Origin: Slackia faecicanis
GTDB lineage: Bacteria; Actinomycetota; Coriobacteriia; Coriobacteriales; Eggerthellaceae
Direction: 5' to 3'
Length of the DNA stretch: 64,000 bases
Assembly (NCBI RefSeq): GCF_003725295.1
Contig: NZ_QICB01000001.1
Location: 496,001 to 560,000 of the forward strand
Shown here: piece after piece, positions 28,077 to 36,842 of the stretch
Layout of the letters: each line of letters opens with the position of its first letter
How positions within the stretch are numbered: position 1 is the stretch's first letter
Translations under genes and position numbers: made by a program
The notes under the pieces: generated by a model
Told to the model about the DNA's origin: nothing
What the model saw: the letters and a program-made list of their open reading frames with translations, nothing else
Databases searched by the model: none

Positions 28077-29729
28077 CTATGCCAAAGCGTCGAGGATCTG
28101 CTCGATGTTCTTACGTCCGAACAGGACCTTTTCGCCGTCATTCACCACGACGCACGGCACGCTCATCACGTTGTAGCGCTCCTTGAGCTCGGGCGCATGG
28201 GCGATGTCGTAGACCTCGGCGCGCACGCCTCCGTTTTCAGCGGCGACGCGCTGCGCGGCGACCACCGTTTCGGGACACATGGTGCACGAAAGCGAGACGA
28301 TCACCTTGATGTCGACCGGGCCCTGCACCGCGGCGATACGTTCGCGCGCCGCGTCGTCGAGCGGCTGGCCCGGGCCCGCCACGTTATACAGGCCCAAGAC
28401 GAACGAGGTGAACTCGTGACCGCCCGGCACGCCATGGAATGCCAGGCCGCTGTCGGTTCCGTCGACGCGCAGCACGCGCACGAACGGGGCCGCATCGGCA
28501 GGAGCAGCCTCGCCGCGCGTCACGTCCACACGGTCGGTCAGCCCCGCGAGCGCCTCGGCGTACGCGACGAGCTCGCCCGAAGCGGCGGTCGCGTTCTCAT
28601 GCAGTTCGAGCACGACCGGAGCCGTCATGCGAGCGAACACCGCGCCCAGCTGGGCCAGCATGCCTTCGTCGAAAAGCTCGGAAGCGGCGGCGGAGCCGGC
28701 CTGAGGCGCAGGCTGCTCGGCCACGGGCTGCTCGGCCCGGGGCGCAGCGGCGGCATGCTCGACGCGCGCGGGGACGATGCCCGTTTTCTCCTGCATCTGA
28801 ACCGCGTAATGCTCGATGGACGCGGCGGCCTTCGCGCCGTCGGCCGTGGCAGTGACCACCTGACGCAGCTCCTTGGAGCACACGTCGCCCGCCGCGAACA
28901 GGCCGGGCGCGGCGGTGCGCTGGCCCTCGTCGGTCACGATGTAGCCCCAATCGGTCATCTCGGCCAAGCCGGCCGCAAGCTCGGTCGCAGGCTCGTAGCC
29001 CGCGAACACGAACAGACCGAACGTGTCGCCCTCGGGAGCACGATACACGAACTCTTCGCCCGTGACGTTATTGCGATAGTGCAGCGCGCGCATGAGTTCG
29101 TCGCCTTCGATGGCCGTCGCTTCCGTATTCGTCAGCACGGTGACCTTCTCGTGGTTGCGAGCCGCAGCGGCGGCGCCGGGAGCGCAGGTGAAATCGTCGC
29201 TGCGCACGAGAATGGTCACGTGGTCGGCGTATTTGGTCAAAAACACGCCCTCTTCGGCCGCGGAGAAGCCGCCGCCGATAACGAACACCTCTTTGCCGGC
29301 GAAGAATTCGCCGTCGCAGGTGGCGCAATAACCCACGCCGCGGCCCGCGAAACGGGCCTCGCCCTCGATGCCCGCGCGACGCGGACGGGCGCCGGTGGCG
29401 ATCAACACGGCGAAGGCGCCCAAATCGCCCTTCGACGTATGCACGGTCTTCACGTCGCCGTCCATATCCAGACCGAGCACTTCAGCCGCCATGAACTCGG
29501 CGCCGAAGGATGCGGCCTGCGCACGCATCGTGTCGGTCAATGCCGCGCCCGAGATCTTCTCGACGCCCGGGTAGTTCACCACTTCGGACGTGATGGCAAT
29601 CTGGCCGCCGAAGCGATCCTTCTCGACGACGAGCACCCGCATGCGGGCGCGCGCCAGATACAGAGCCGCGGTAAGGCCGGCGGGGCCGCCGCCCACGACG
29701 ACGGCATCGTACATATTCTCATGTTCCAT
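28077..29729 (-). CDS. Thioredoxin-reductase-like flavoprotein fused to an AhpF-type thioredoxin domain
   Basis: About 550 residues. The N-terminal half is a thioredoxin reductase: FAD-binding VVVGGGPAGLTAALYLARA, redox motif CATCD (about 135-138), NAD(P)H-binding VFVIGGGFSAAEE, and second FAD motif GLFAAGDVC. A Pro/Ala-rich linker (about 325-350) leads to a double thioredoxin fold like the AhpF N-terminus, with CTMC about residues 482-485 and a cis-Pro segment SVPC. The domain order is the reverse of E. coli AhpF. It lies behind ahpC, so it probably reduces AhpC. The second ATG (29729) is better placed after AAAGGA than the one at 29735. Confidence 0.88.
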   Translation of the reverse strand: MEHENMYDAVVVGGGPAGLTAALYLARARMRVLVVEKDRFGGQIAITSEVVNYPGVEKISGAALTDTMRAQAASFGAEFMAAEVLGLDMDGDVKTVHTSKGDLGAFAVLIATGARPRRAGIEGEARFAGRGVGYCATCDGEFFAGKEVFVIGGGFSAAEEGVFLTKYADHVTILVRSDDFTCAPGAAAAARNHEKVTVLTNTEATAIEGDELMRALHYRNNVTGEEFVYRAPEGDTFGLFVFAGYEPATELAAGLAEMTDWGYIVTDEGQRTAAPGLFAAGDVCSKELRQVVTATADGAKAAASIEHYAVQMQEKTGIVPARVEHAAAAPRAEQPVAEQPAPQAGSAAASELFDEGMLAQLGAVFARMTAPVVLELHENATAASGELVAYAEALAGLTDRVDVTRGEAAPADAAPFVRVLRVDGTDSGLAFHGVPGGHEFTSFVLGLYNVAGPGQPLDDAARERIAAVQGPVDIKVIVSLSCTMCPETVVAAQRVAAENGGVRAEVYDIAHAPELKERYNVMSVPCVVVNDGEKVLFGRKNIEQILDALA

Positions 29730-29746
29730 ATACATGTTCCTTTGCA

Positions 29747-29774
29747 GAAAAAGAGGCCGCGATCGCGGCCTCTT
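29747..29774 (-). terminator. Intercistronic terminator/attenuator between ahpC and the reductase gene
   Basis: AAGAGGCCGC-GATC-GCGGCCTCTT followed by T residues on the minus strand, in the ahpC-reductase gap. It should make ahpC transcripts more abundant than readthrough into the reductase gene. Confidence 0.7.
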
Positions 29775-29839
29775 CTGGGTTCTCGTTCATTTCCGGATAA
29801 CGCCGTCCGGCGCGGCCGAACGGCCGAAAGCGTCCGGAC

Positions 29840-30403
29840 TTACAGCTGGCCGACCAAATCGAGGCTCGGCTTGAGGGTCTCGGCGCCCGGCTGCCACTTG
29901 GCGGGGCAGACCTGATCGCCGTGCTCGGCGACGAACTGGCAAGCCTGGACCAGGCGGAGCAGCTCGTCGGCGTTACGACCGACGCCGCCGGCGTTGACCT
30001 GGTAGGACTGGATGCGGCCCTCGGGGTCGACGATGAAGGTGCCGCGCTCGGCGAGGCCGTTCTCCTTGATCAGGACCTTGAAGTCCTTGGCCAGAGCATG
30101 GGTCGGGTCGGCGAGCATGGGGTACTGGATCTTCTTGATGCGCTCGGACTCGTCATGCCAGGCCTTGTGCACGAAGTGCGTGTCGGTGGAAACGGAGTAG
30201 ATCTCGCAACCGATCTTCTGGAACTCCTCGTACTTATTGGCGAGGTCCTCGAGCTCGGTCGGGCAGACGAAGGTGAAGTCGGCCGGATAGAAGAAGAACA
30301 CGCTCCACTTGCCCAGAACGTCGGCTTTGGTGACGGTCTTGAAGTCGTCCTGATGGAAAGCCTCAACGGAGAAGTCGGCGATTTCTTTATTGATCAAAGA
30401 CAT
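29840..30403 (-). CDS. ahpC: AhpC, typical 2-Cys peroxiredoxin
   Basis: 187 residues, the exact length of the E. coli type. The peroxidatic Cys47 sits in TFVCPTE and the resolving Cys166 in QVCPAKW. It reduces hydrogen peroxide and organic peroxides; the neighbouring flavoprotein is the likely electron donor. Glu is mainly GAG and Lys AAG, as in highly expressed genes. A sigma-70-like promoter lies about 90 bases upstream (30469-30496). A GC-rich hairpin is present in its short leader (GGCGGGG...CCCCGCC, near 30430). Confidence 0.97.
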   Translation of the reverse strand: MSLINKEIADFSVEAFHQDDFKTVTKADVLGKWSVFFFYPADFTFVCPTELEDLANKYEEFQKIGCEIYSVSTDTHFVHKAWHDESERIKKIQYPMLADPTHALAKDFKVLIKENGLAERGTFIVDPEGRIQSYQVNAGGVGRNADELLRLVQACQFVAEHGDQVCPAKWQPGAETLKPSLDLVGQL

Positions 30404-30468
30404 GGTAGGGCTCCTTGGTACGTATGCGGCGGGGTCGTTCCCCGCCCTCTCTCTTTGTGACGCCTTCT

Positions 30469-30496
30469 ATTGTAGCCAACGTGATTTTAATTGCAA
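30469..30496 (-). promoter_or_regulatory. Promoter of ahpC
   Basis: Minus strand: -35 TTGCAA, 16-base spacer, -10 TACAAT, in an AT-rich pocket about 65 bases before the ahpC start. A peroxide-type (PerR/OxyR) operator was not recognised. Confidence 0.6.
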
Positions 30497-30683
30497 CTAT
30501 TTTTGTAACAATTAGCGGAAATGATCGGACTACGGGGAGAAATGCGCGGCATGCTGACGGCGAATCCTGGGCGCACTTCAATGCACCATTGCGCCGAGAG
30601 CAACGTTTCACCAGCTCATTACCACATTATTTGTTAGGCCTACTTCTTTTATATGTTTAATAGCACTTTCATCGAAAAAAACC

Positions 30684-30712
30684 TTGACGCAGCGGCTTTT
30701 GCGCGATATAAA
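30684..30712 (+). promoter_or_regulatory. Near-consensus sigma-70 promoter
   Basis: TTGACG, 17-base spacer, TATAAA. It is one of the best promoter matches in the window, yet the next gene on this strand starts 500 bases further on, beyond a terminator at 30976. Confidence 0.6.
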
Positions 30713-30718
30713 GTTTCC

Positions 30719-31008
30719 TGTGGTTAACATCCACCGCGAAAGCAGCAGTCGCTCGGACGGGCGCCCCTTTCCGTTTCGGGCGGCGGGCGATTCGCACATC
30801 GGCAGCATACGGGCCCTCCCGCCTGGTCGCGGCGGATTCCACGAAACGCTTTTCCGAAGGCGGGCACGCACCCACCCCCTTGGTGCGCCGCCCGCCGCAC
30901 TTCCTCCATGCGCGGTCAGACTGCGCGAAAATACTGACGCTTGCAGGAACCGCGCCGACCTGCACTCGATAGGCGCAGCGGCCCCCTTCGCGGGGCCGCT
31001 TTTTCGTT
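30719..31008 (+). ncRNA. Candidate structured small RNA of unknown family
   Basis: The segment between a strong promoter and a strong terminator could give a transcript of about 290 nt. Strong local hairpins are visible: GGCGGGC-A-CGCACC with GGTGCG-C-GCCCGCC (about 30858-30895), GTCAG...CTGAC (near 30915) and the terminator. It does not match the core motifs of tmRNA, RNase P RNA or SRP RNA that I looked for. It could also be an attenuated leader of the downstream MFS-CBS gene. Confidence 0.35.
30976..31008 (+). terminator. Terminator closing the candidate small RNA
   Basis: GCGGCCCC-CTTCGC-GGGGCCGC followed by TTTTTCG. Confidence 0.8.
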
Positions 31009-31211
31009 TCGAGACGAAACGCCCCGCCCTCCCCTATACGCGCCCGCGCGATATGAAGCTTTCATGGTCGGCGGTTACGGCGCCGTTCGCCCTTTCGTTA
31101 CAATAGCGTTCGCAGCATGCAGTTCCTTCCAACGTAAGTCTAGGCTGCCGTCCAAGGCTTACCCGCATACGGCACCTTGGCGTTTCGCACATCGGACACG
31201 AAAGGACGCCC

Positions 31212-33089
31212 ATGCAGGGAAAACCCCTCGTATTGCTGCTCGGCGTGCTCTATGGCGGAGCATTTCTCGCAGGATTCAACGAAAACCTCGTCAACATGGC
31301 GCTCATGTCGATCATGGCCGAATACGCCATCGACTCGATCACCGCACAATGGCTGGTCACGGGCTACATGATCGTCGCCACCGTCGTCGTGACCTGCATG
31401 GCCTTCTTCTACCGCCGTTTCAAGCTGCGCACGCTGTTTTTCTCGGCGTCTGCGCTCGCGTTCGCAGGCTCGGCCATGGGCCTGTTCGCCCAAAGCTTCG
31501 CGATGCTTCTGTGCGCGCGCCTCGTCCAGGCCGTCGGCACGGGCATCTTCATCCCGCTCATGATGAACACGATCCTCGCCGTCACGCCCAAGAACAAGCT
31601 AGGCACCTATATGTCGATCGGCAGCTGCATGATCACATTCGGTCCCGCATTCGCCCCCGTGGTCTGCGGCGCGATCGTGACCGGCTTCGGATGGCGATTC
31701 GTCTTCGCGGTACCTGCCGTCGCCATGGCCGTCATCGCGCTTCTCGGCTTCTTCTTCGTGAAAAACCTCGAGATCGGCCGCGCGCATCTCGACCTCGCGT
31801 CGGTGGCGCTTTCCTCGATCGCCCTGTTCCTTCTGTCGTTCGGCCTGGCGAATCTGGCGATGAACACGCCTGCGGCCGTCGCGGCACTTGTCGCGGCCGT
31901 CCTGATGGGAGCCGCGTTCATCGTCCGCCAGCTTCGCTGCGAGCATCCCCTGATCGACCTCGCCCCCGCAAAAAGCATCCGCTTCTGGCCGACGCTGCTC
32001 CTTGTGACCGTGGCCATGATGTCGACGTTCTCCATGAGCGTGCTTCTGCCCCTGTATTTCGAAGGTGCGCTGGGCACCACGGCGTTTTTCGCCGGCATCG
32101 TCATGCTCGTGCCCGTTCTGGCCAACACCTTCATCACGCTGCTCGGCGGCCGCATCATGGATAAATACGGCGAATGGCCCCTGCTGCCCGTCGGATTCGC
32201 CGTGGTGACGATCGGCTTCGCGCTCGTCGCGGCAAGCGCCCCGAGCCTGTCGCTTGTCGCCATGCTGATCGGTTCTCTCGTCACGCTGTCGGGCGTCGGA
32301 TTGATCTTCTCGCCCTCGCAGACCGCGGGCCTGCGCACGCTCGCGCCCGAACTGCACCCCTTCGGCGTGGCGCTTTCCACCACGTTCGTCCAGATAGCCG
32401 CATGCATCGGCCCTTCGCTTTACACGGGCATCATGTCCTCGGTCGAAGCCGATGCGATCGCGAACGGCACATCGGCCCGGCTCGCATGCGCCGAAGGCTT
32501 CGGCGCGACGATGGCCGTGGCCGCCGCGGTGGCAGCGATCGGCTTCGGCACCGCGCTCGTCTACGCGCTCGCGGCGAAACGGCGCGAGAACGCGGCGGCG
32601 CCCGTCGTCGAATATGCGGAGCTGGGCGCCATCATGGAGCGCGAACCCTTCCTCCTCAACGAGACCGACACGGTCGCGCATGCCATGGAGGCATTCGTCG
32701 AGCGCCGCGTGGGCGGCATGCCCGTCGTCGACGCCGAAGGACGCGGCACGGGCTTTCTGTCCGACGGCGACATCATGCGCTATCTCGCCGACAAGCATCC
32801 CCTGGTCATGGACGGTTATTCGCTCATCGCGATGGCCGAAGAAGGCGGCTTCGACAAGCGCCTGCGCGAACTGATGGCCCTGCCCGTGAAAACGGTGGCG
32901 ACCGATCGACTGGTCTCGATCGACGAGCGCTCGACGCTCGAAGAGACCTGCACGCTTCTCGCGCGTCACAAGCTCAAAAAGGTGCCCGTCGTGCGCGACG
33001 GAAAGGTGGTCGGCACGATCAACCGCTCGGCCGTGATCCGCTATGCGATGCGGCGCGCAGGCGAAGCCGACGCACAACCGCGTCCGTAA
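31212..33089 (+). CDS. MFS (DHA2-like) transporter fused to a CBS-domain pair
   Basis: 625 residues. Residues 1 to about 460 are a multi-helix major facilitator resembling EmrB/QacA drug exporters (LVNMALMSIMAEYAI; WLVTGYMIVATVVVTC; ARLVQAVGTGIFIPL). Residues about 474-612 are two CBS domains (ETDTVAHAMEAFVERRVGGM with DGDIMRYL; ERSTLEETCTLLARHKLKKV with NRSAVIRYAM). CBS pairs bind adenine nucleotides or ions, so transport may be energy-gated. This fusion is unusual. Start at ATG 31212 with GAAAGGA; a terminator follows. Confidence 0.88.
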   Translation: MQGKPLVLLLGVLYGGAFLAGFNENLVNMALMSIMAEYAIDSITAQWLVTGYMIVATVVVTCMAFFYRRFKLRTLFFSASALAFAGSAMGLFAQSFAMLLCARLVQAVGTGIFIPLMMNTILAVTPKNKLGTYMSIGSCMITFGPAFAPVVCGAIVTGFGWRFVFAVPAVAMAVIALLGFFFVKNLEIGRAHLDLASVALSSIALFLLSFGLANLAMNTPAAVAALVAAVLMGAAFIVRQLRCEHPLIDLAPAKSIRFWPTLLLVTVAMMSTFSMSVLLPLYFEGALGTTAFFAGIVMLVPVLANTFITLLGGRIMDKYGEWPLLPVGFAVVTIGFALVAASAPSLSLVAMLIGSLVTLSGVGLIFSPSQTAGLRTLAPELHPFGVALSTTFVQIAACIGPSLYTGIMSSVEADAIANGTSARLACAEGFGATMAVAAAVAAIGFGTALVYALAAKRRENAAAPVVEYAELGAIMEREPFLLNETDTVAHAMEAFVERRVGGMPVVDAEGRGTGFLSDGDIMRYLADKHPLVMDGYSLIAMAEEGGFDKRLRELMALPVKTVATDRLVSIDERSTLEETCTLLARHKLKKVPVVRDGKVVGTINRSAVIRYAMRRAGEADAQPRP

Positions 33090-33915
33090 ACGAACGAGAG
33101 GGGTCCCGACGCACGAACCGCGACGTCGGGACCCCTCCTTTCCCGCCGTGCCGCCTATGCCGCAAGGCGCACATCCTCGTCGCAACGCTCCCCCAACGCA
33201 AGCCCGACCGACGAAGCCGCCGCGCTTTCGCGCTTTTTTCGCGACGCACGACCATCGCATACACCGCCAAACCGGCGACGGCGAACGCCGCAGTCAGCGC
33301 CACGACCGCAGCCGTAGCCGTCCAATCCCCCGCCGCCGCGAATCCCGCCATCGCCGTCGACGAGACGATCGCAGGAATGCGACCCACGGTGGTTATAAGG
33401 GCGATGCGCCACGCAGGGCAATTCGTCAGGCCCGCGATGTACGTCATGATGTCTTTCGGCGTGCCCGGAATGAGGAAGCATACGAACATGAGCAGTTCGA
33501 ATCGAGCGGAATCCTGCAGCCACTTCATAGACGCGATCTTCTCGCGCGAGAAGAACAGCTCGACGGCTTTCATGCCCAGCGTGCGTACGAGCGCGACCAC
33601 GATCAGCGTTCCTACCAAGCCCGCCGCCAGGCACAACACCGTTCCCTCCCAGAACCCGAACGCATATCCCGCTCCCAGTTCGAGCGGTTCGCCCGGCAAA
33701 ACCGCCACAACGATTTGAAACACGATCAGCGCGGCCATGGCAAGCGGCGCGAAAATCCCGCGGTCGTCGACCCATGCCTGCAAACGCGGGCCGTCGGCGA
33801 AAAAGGCGAACAGCTCGGGGCCGTACGCGACGCAGGCGACGATGAGCGCGATCGCGATCGTCGCTGCAGCGCAGCACGCGATCGCACGACGCATTCTTGT
33901 TTCGTTCGTCTTCAT
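33019..33915 (-). CDS. TVP38/TMEM64 (VTT) family membrane protein with an apparent C-terminal frameshift
   Basis: Up to 298 residues from ATG 33915 (GAAAGG upstream). About six helices; the family core is seen as LPGEPLELGAGYAFGFWEG, then LIPGTPKDIMTYIAGLT and TTVGRIPAIVSSTAMAG. VTT/DedA relatives act in membrane lipid or proton-linked processes. After VVRREK the frame becomes Arg-rich, crosses the terminator hairpin and runs 71 bases into the opposing gene. A -1 shift at the A6 run (33234-33239) instead gives a plausible tail ending CDEDVRLAA at 33155, just before the terminator. I therefore suspect a one-base deletion, a sequence error, or a programmed slip. Confidence 0.8.
   Translation of the reverse strand: MKTNETRMRRAIACCAAATIAIALIVACVAYGPELFAFFADGPRLQAWVDDRGIFAPLAMAALIVFQIVVAVLPGEPLELGAGYAFGFWEGTVLCLAAGLVGTLIVVALVRTLGMKAVELFFSREKIASMKWLQDSARFELLMFVCFLIPGTPKDIMTYIAGLTNCPAWRIALITTVGRIPAIVSSTAMAGFAAAGDWTATAAVVALTAAFAVAGLAVYAMVVRREKSAKARRLRRSGLRWGSVATRMCALRHRRHGGKGGVPTSRFVRRDPSRSFTDAVVRRLRLRAASHSGSRPSG
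33099..33140. terminator. Terminator between the MFS-CBS and VTT genes
   Basis: AGGGGTCCCGAC pairs with GTCGGGACCCCT around a 14-base loop, lying between two convergent genes. Confidence 0.75.
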
Positions 33916-34121
33916 ACTCGATGCACCTTTCAGCATTGCAGATTCGCACGACGCCGGCGAAAAACCGGCCGGCGGCGAGGCGGGCGGATGCGCATTCCGC
34001 CGCGGCCTCAAAGCCGCGATCGAAGGATCCTTCGATACTGAAAAGTCTACGAAGCGAATATCAAATCGCTATCAACGCAAGGAAACGCGATTCTGACGAA
34101 ATGCCGGCGAACGGAGCCGCA

Positions 34122-36005
34122 TCACGCAAGCGGGGCATGCACCGACGCTTCCACCACGGCGCCGCCCGCGTCGGCATTGGACAGGTGGACCGACCCGCCG
34201 TGCTTTTCGCACAATTCGGCGCAGATATTGAGGCCCAGGCCGAAATGGGCGGAATCGTCGCGCCGCTTTTCGGCGGCATCGCGCCAGAACGGCTCGCACC
34301 CGTGCTCGAGCGCGGCCGCGTCGAAGCCGGGGCCGTCGTCGGCCACGCGTACCGTCAGCACGCCCTCGTTCCACATGCACGACAAAGACGCCCTCGTGCG
34401 CGCGTAGCGAAGCGCATTCGCGAGCGCGTTCTCCACGATTCGCGAAAGCGCGATATCGTCGAAAGAGACGATGCGCGGCAAGCCGCCCGCCTTCGCCTCG
34501 AAGTCGATCCCGGCGGCGCCCGCCAGGTCGGATGCTTCGGCCGCGACGCGCACGAACCAGGCGCCCAGATCGACCGGGCGGGGATCGACCGCGCATTCGT
34601 CGAGGTCGGCGAGGTCCTTCATCGACTCCACATAACGCTGCAGCCGCTCGGTCTGGCGTGACATGGCGGCCGACGCTTCCGCGAGCCCCGCCGCATCCAC
34701 GCGTCCTTCGGGCGCGAACGTGGAAAGCATCTCGGCCCGGCCTTTCAGCACCGTAAGCGGCGTGCGCAGGTCGTGCGCGAACGCGGCGTTCACCTTGCGA
34801 CGGTTCTCGGCCACGCGCCACATGGCCTTGTTGTTGCGCTCGAGCGCGGCGCGCATATCCTCGAACGAGACGCAAAGGCGATCGAGCTCGCTACGCGAAC
34901 CGGCAGGCGGCGCAGCCACGGGAACGGACAGGTCGCCTTCGGCGATGCGTCGCGCCGCGTCATCCATCACTTGGATGGGACGCTGCAGTTTGCGCTTGTA
35001 GAAGCCGCGACTCGCCGCGAGAAAGCAGACGACGAAGGTCAGAGGAACGACGACGAACACGCCCAGGTTCACCATCTGATACAACGGGCTCGACGGTAAA
35101 TACACGTAATAACCGACGAGTGAAGCGACGGGATGGTTGCCGTCGGCATCGACCGGAAGCTGGCTTTCAAGAGCGTCGACATTGCCCCGCTGCTCATTAG
35201 CCGACGCATCATATGCTGCGAGGCCGTCAAGAGAAATGCTCGTATCAAGACGGTCAGGCCCGCCGCGAAGAGTCTCGTCCATATCGTGAATGACCACGCC
35301 CTCCTCTTCCTCGGAAGGGTTCCCCACGGAAATCGAATGCCAGGAATCGGCGCGTGCGGAATAGCTTTCGACATAAAGCGTGATGTCGTTGACGACGACG
35401 GGCGTCGTTCCGTCGGCGTAATTCGTGAACTCTCCCCCATCGCCTCGATACCAGCTCACCTCTTCCGCCTTGACGAGCTCGTCGGATTCGGAATCGTAGA
35501 TATAAAGCCCGGGATACACTTCCCTGCCGCCATAGAAAATGCTCTCCGAAAGAGCCGAAAGCCCCATAGCGGCCATCGTCGACACGACAAGGGCGACGGC
35601 AACGCCGACAAGAGAGTAGAAGAAGAACGCGGCGCGCACCGAACATGCATCCAAAAACGCGCGCGTCGAACGCAACGGATGGCGAAGCCACGCGAACGCG
35701 GCCCTGCGAACACGGGCGGCATTCGATCCGTCGCTTTCGAGGACCTCGTCGACAGCCTCGTCGCCGACAGGAGACGAAGGGGCCCCATCAGCCTCGTCGG
35801 GCGCATTCGGCCCATCGCCGCACGGACCGCCCTCGCAAGACCTCCCGCCGGACGAATCGCTCGAACAGGAGGTCGCATCGAACCGCCCGCCTGCTTCCAT
35901 CCCCTCTTCCTCGAGCGCTTCCGCACGCTCTCCTTCGGTCGCACAGAACGATGACTGCGCGCAACCGCCGCTATTCCCCAAATCCGAACGCTCTAGCCCT
36001 GCCAT
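34122..36005 (-). CDS. Sensor histidine kinase with a long acidic, Cys-containing N-terminal extension
   Basis: About 627 residues from ATG 36005, overlapping its regulator by 13 bases. The first 125 residues are Ser/Glu/Gly-rich with five cysteines and lie before the first helix (about 130-155), so they should be cytoplasmic. An extracytoplasmic domain of about 165 residues precedes the second helix. Then come HAMP, HisKA (AFAHDLRTPLTVLKGRAEM) and HATPase (VENALANALRYA; VADDGPGFD; FGLGLNICAELCEKHGG). The signal is unknown. The N-terminal extension is odd for this family; a shorter start (for example Met 36, near 35900) cannot be excluded. Confidence 0.88.
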   Translation of the reverse strand: MAGLERSDLGNSGGCAQSSFCATEGERAEALEEEGMEAGGRFDATSCSSDSSGGRSCEGGPCGDGPNAPDEADGAPSSPVGDEAVDEVLESDGSNAARVRRAAFAWLRHPLRSTRAFLDACSVRAAFFFYSLVGVAVALVVSTMAAMGLSALSESIFYGGREVYPGLYIYDSESDELVKAEEVSWYRGDGGEFTNYADGTTPVVVNDITLYVESYSARADSWHSISVGNPSEEEEGVVIHDMDETLRGGPDRLDTSISLDGLAAYDASANEQRGNVDALESQLPVDADGNHPVASLVGYYVYLPSSPLYQMVNLGVFVVVPLTFVVCFLAASRGFYKRKLQRPIQVMDDAARRIAEGDLSVPVAAPPAGSRSELDRLCVSFEDMRAALERNNKAMWRVAENRRKVNAAFAHDLRTPLTVLKGRAEMLSTFAPEGRVDAAGLAEASAAMSRQTERLQRYVESMKDLADLDECAVDPRPVDLGAWFVRVAAEASDLAGAAGIDFEAKAGGLPRIVSFDDIALSRIVENALANALRYARTRASLSCMWNEGVLTVRVADDGPGFDAAALEHGCEPFWRDAAEKRRDDSAHFGLGLNICAELCEKHGGSVHLSNADAGGAVVEASVHAPLA

Positions 36006-36676
36006 GTGTAGCCCACTCCCCACACCGTTTTCACGTAATCTTTCTCGGCGCCCGCCTTCGCAAGAGCCCGACGCAGCCTGCGCACGTGCTCGGTCACCAC
36101 GGCGGAATCTCCCGAAGTGCCCCAGACGCGCTCGTATATCATGTCGCGGTCGAATACCTGACCCGCATGCTTCGATAGAAGCGTGCAGATTTCGTACTCC
36201 TTGCGGGCAAGGGGCACCTGCGCCCCTTCGACATACACCGCCATGGCCGCATAGTCGATCGACAGCACATCGTCGACACGCACGGCGCTGACGCGCTTCA
36301 TGCGTTCGCCGCGCGCGAGCTGGGCCTTTACGCGAGCACCGAGCACCTCGAGCGAAAACGGCTTGGTCACGTAGTCGTCAGCGCCTGCGGAAAACCCGTC
36401 GATGGCGTCGGCGTCTTCCACGCGCGCCGTCAAAAATATGATCGGGCAGGCATGCACGTCGCGCAGCATGCGGCAGACCGAGAACCCATCGATATCGGGA
36501 AGTCCCACATCGAGCAGGATCACGTCGGGCGAACACCTGGCTTTTTCGAGCGCCTGCGCCCCATCGAGCGCCACCGTGGCCAGATAGCCCGACATTTCGA
36601 AATAGCTTTTGAGCATGTCGGCGATATCGCGCTCGTCGTCGACGATCAGCACGAGCGGCTTTTTTGCGCTATCCAT
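35993..36676 (-). CDS. Response regulator, OmpR family
   Basis: 227 residues from ATG 36676. The receiver domain has LIVDDERD, the acceptor Asp in ILLDVGLPDIDG, FLTARVED and YVTKPFS. The winged helix includes VPLARKEYEICTLLSKHAGQVFDRD and VTEHVRRLRRAL. It precedes and overlaps the kinase gene and is transcribed divergently from the metal-efflux operon. No obvious target operon lies beside it except the VTT-family gene downstream of the kinase. Confidence 0.93.
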   Translation of the reverse strand: MDSAKKPLVLIVDDERDIADMLKSYFEMSGYLATVALDGAQALEKARCSPDVILLDVGLPDIDGFSVCRMLRDVHACPIIFLTARVEDADAIDGFSAGADDYVTKPFSLEVLGARVKAQLARGERMKRVSAVRVDDVLSIDYAAMAVYVEGAQVPLARKEYEICTLLSKHAGQVFDRDMIYERVWGTSGDSAVVTEHVRRLRRALAKAGAEKDYVKTVWGVGYTWQG

Positions 36677-36814
36677 GGCGACACCAATCTCTTCGAAACA
36701 TTCGTTCGCGGCATGCGCCGCTTCATGCGCGGGACAACCGCGCACCGAACACGATACCGCGCAAATATCAACTTTCGCTCTACAGGAATCGGTGATCGCA
36801 CCGCAACGGCCCTC

Positions 36815-36842
36815 TTGACATTCCCTTCTTCGCTCTTATACT
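36815..36842 (+). promoter_or_regulatory. Promoter of the metal-efflux operon
   Basis: Perfect -35 TTGACA, 16-base spacer, -10 TATACT. The ArsR-type operator begins one base after the -10 box, so bound repressor would cover the transcription start. Confidence 0.85.

Larger units (their letters stand above)
30404..31211. other. Long intergenic region with two promoters and a candidate small RNA
   Basis: About 800 bases without a convincing gene. It holds the ahpC promoter, then a near-consensus plus-strand promoter (30684-30712) and a terminator (30976-31008) that together could frame a small RNA, and finally the leader of the MFS-CBS gene, where TACAAT at about 31099 may be its -10 box. Small open frames here have no ribosome site or family resemblance. 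Confidence 0.5.

Noticed and set aside
30684-31106. 140-residue frame over the candidate small RNA
   Set aside because: Its start lies inside the promoter itself and it passes through the terminator; no ribosome site.
31599-33260. 553-residue minus-strand open frame under the MFS-CBS gene
   Set aside because: Antisense shadow; composition His/Arg/Asp-rich; the sense gene has clear MFS and CBS domains.
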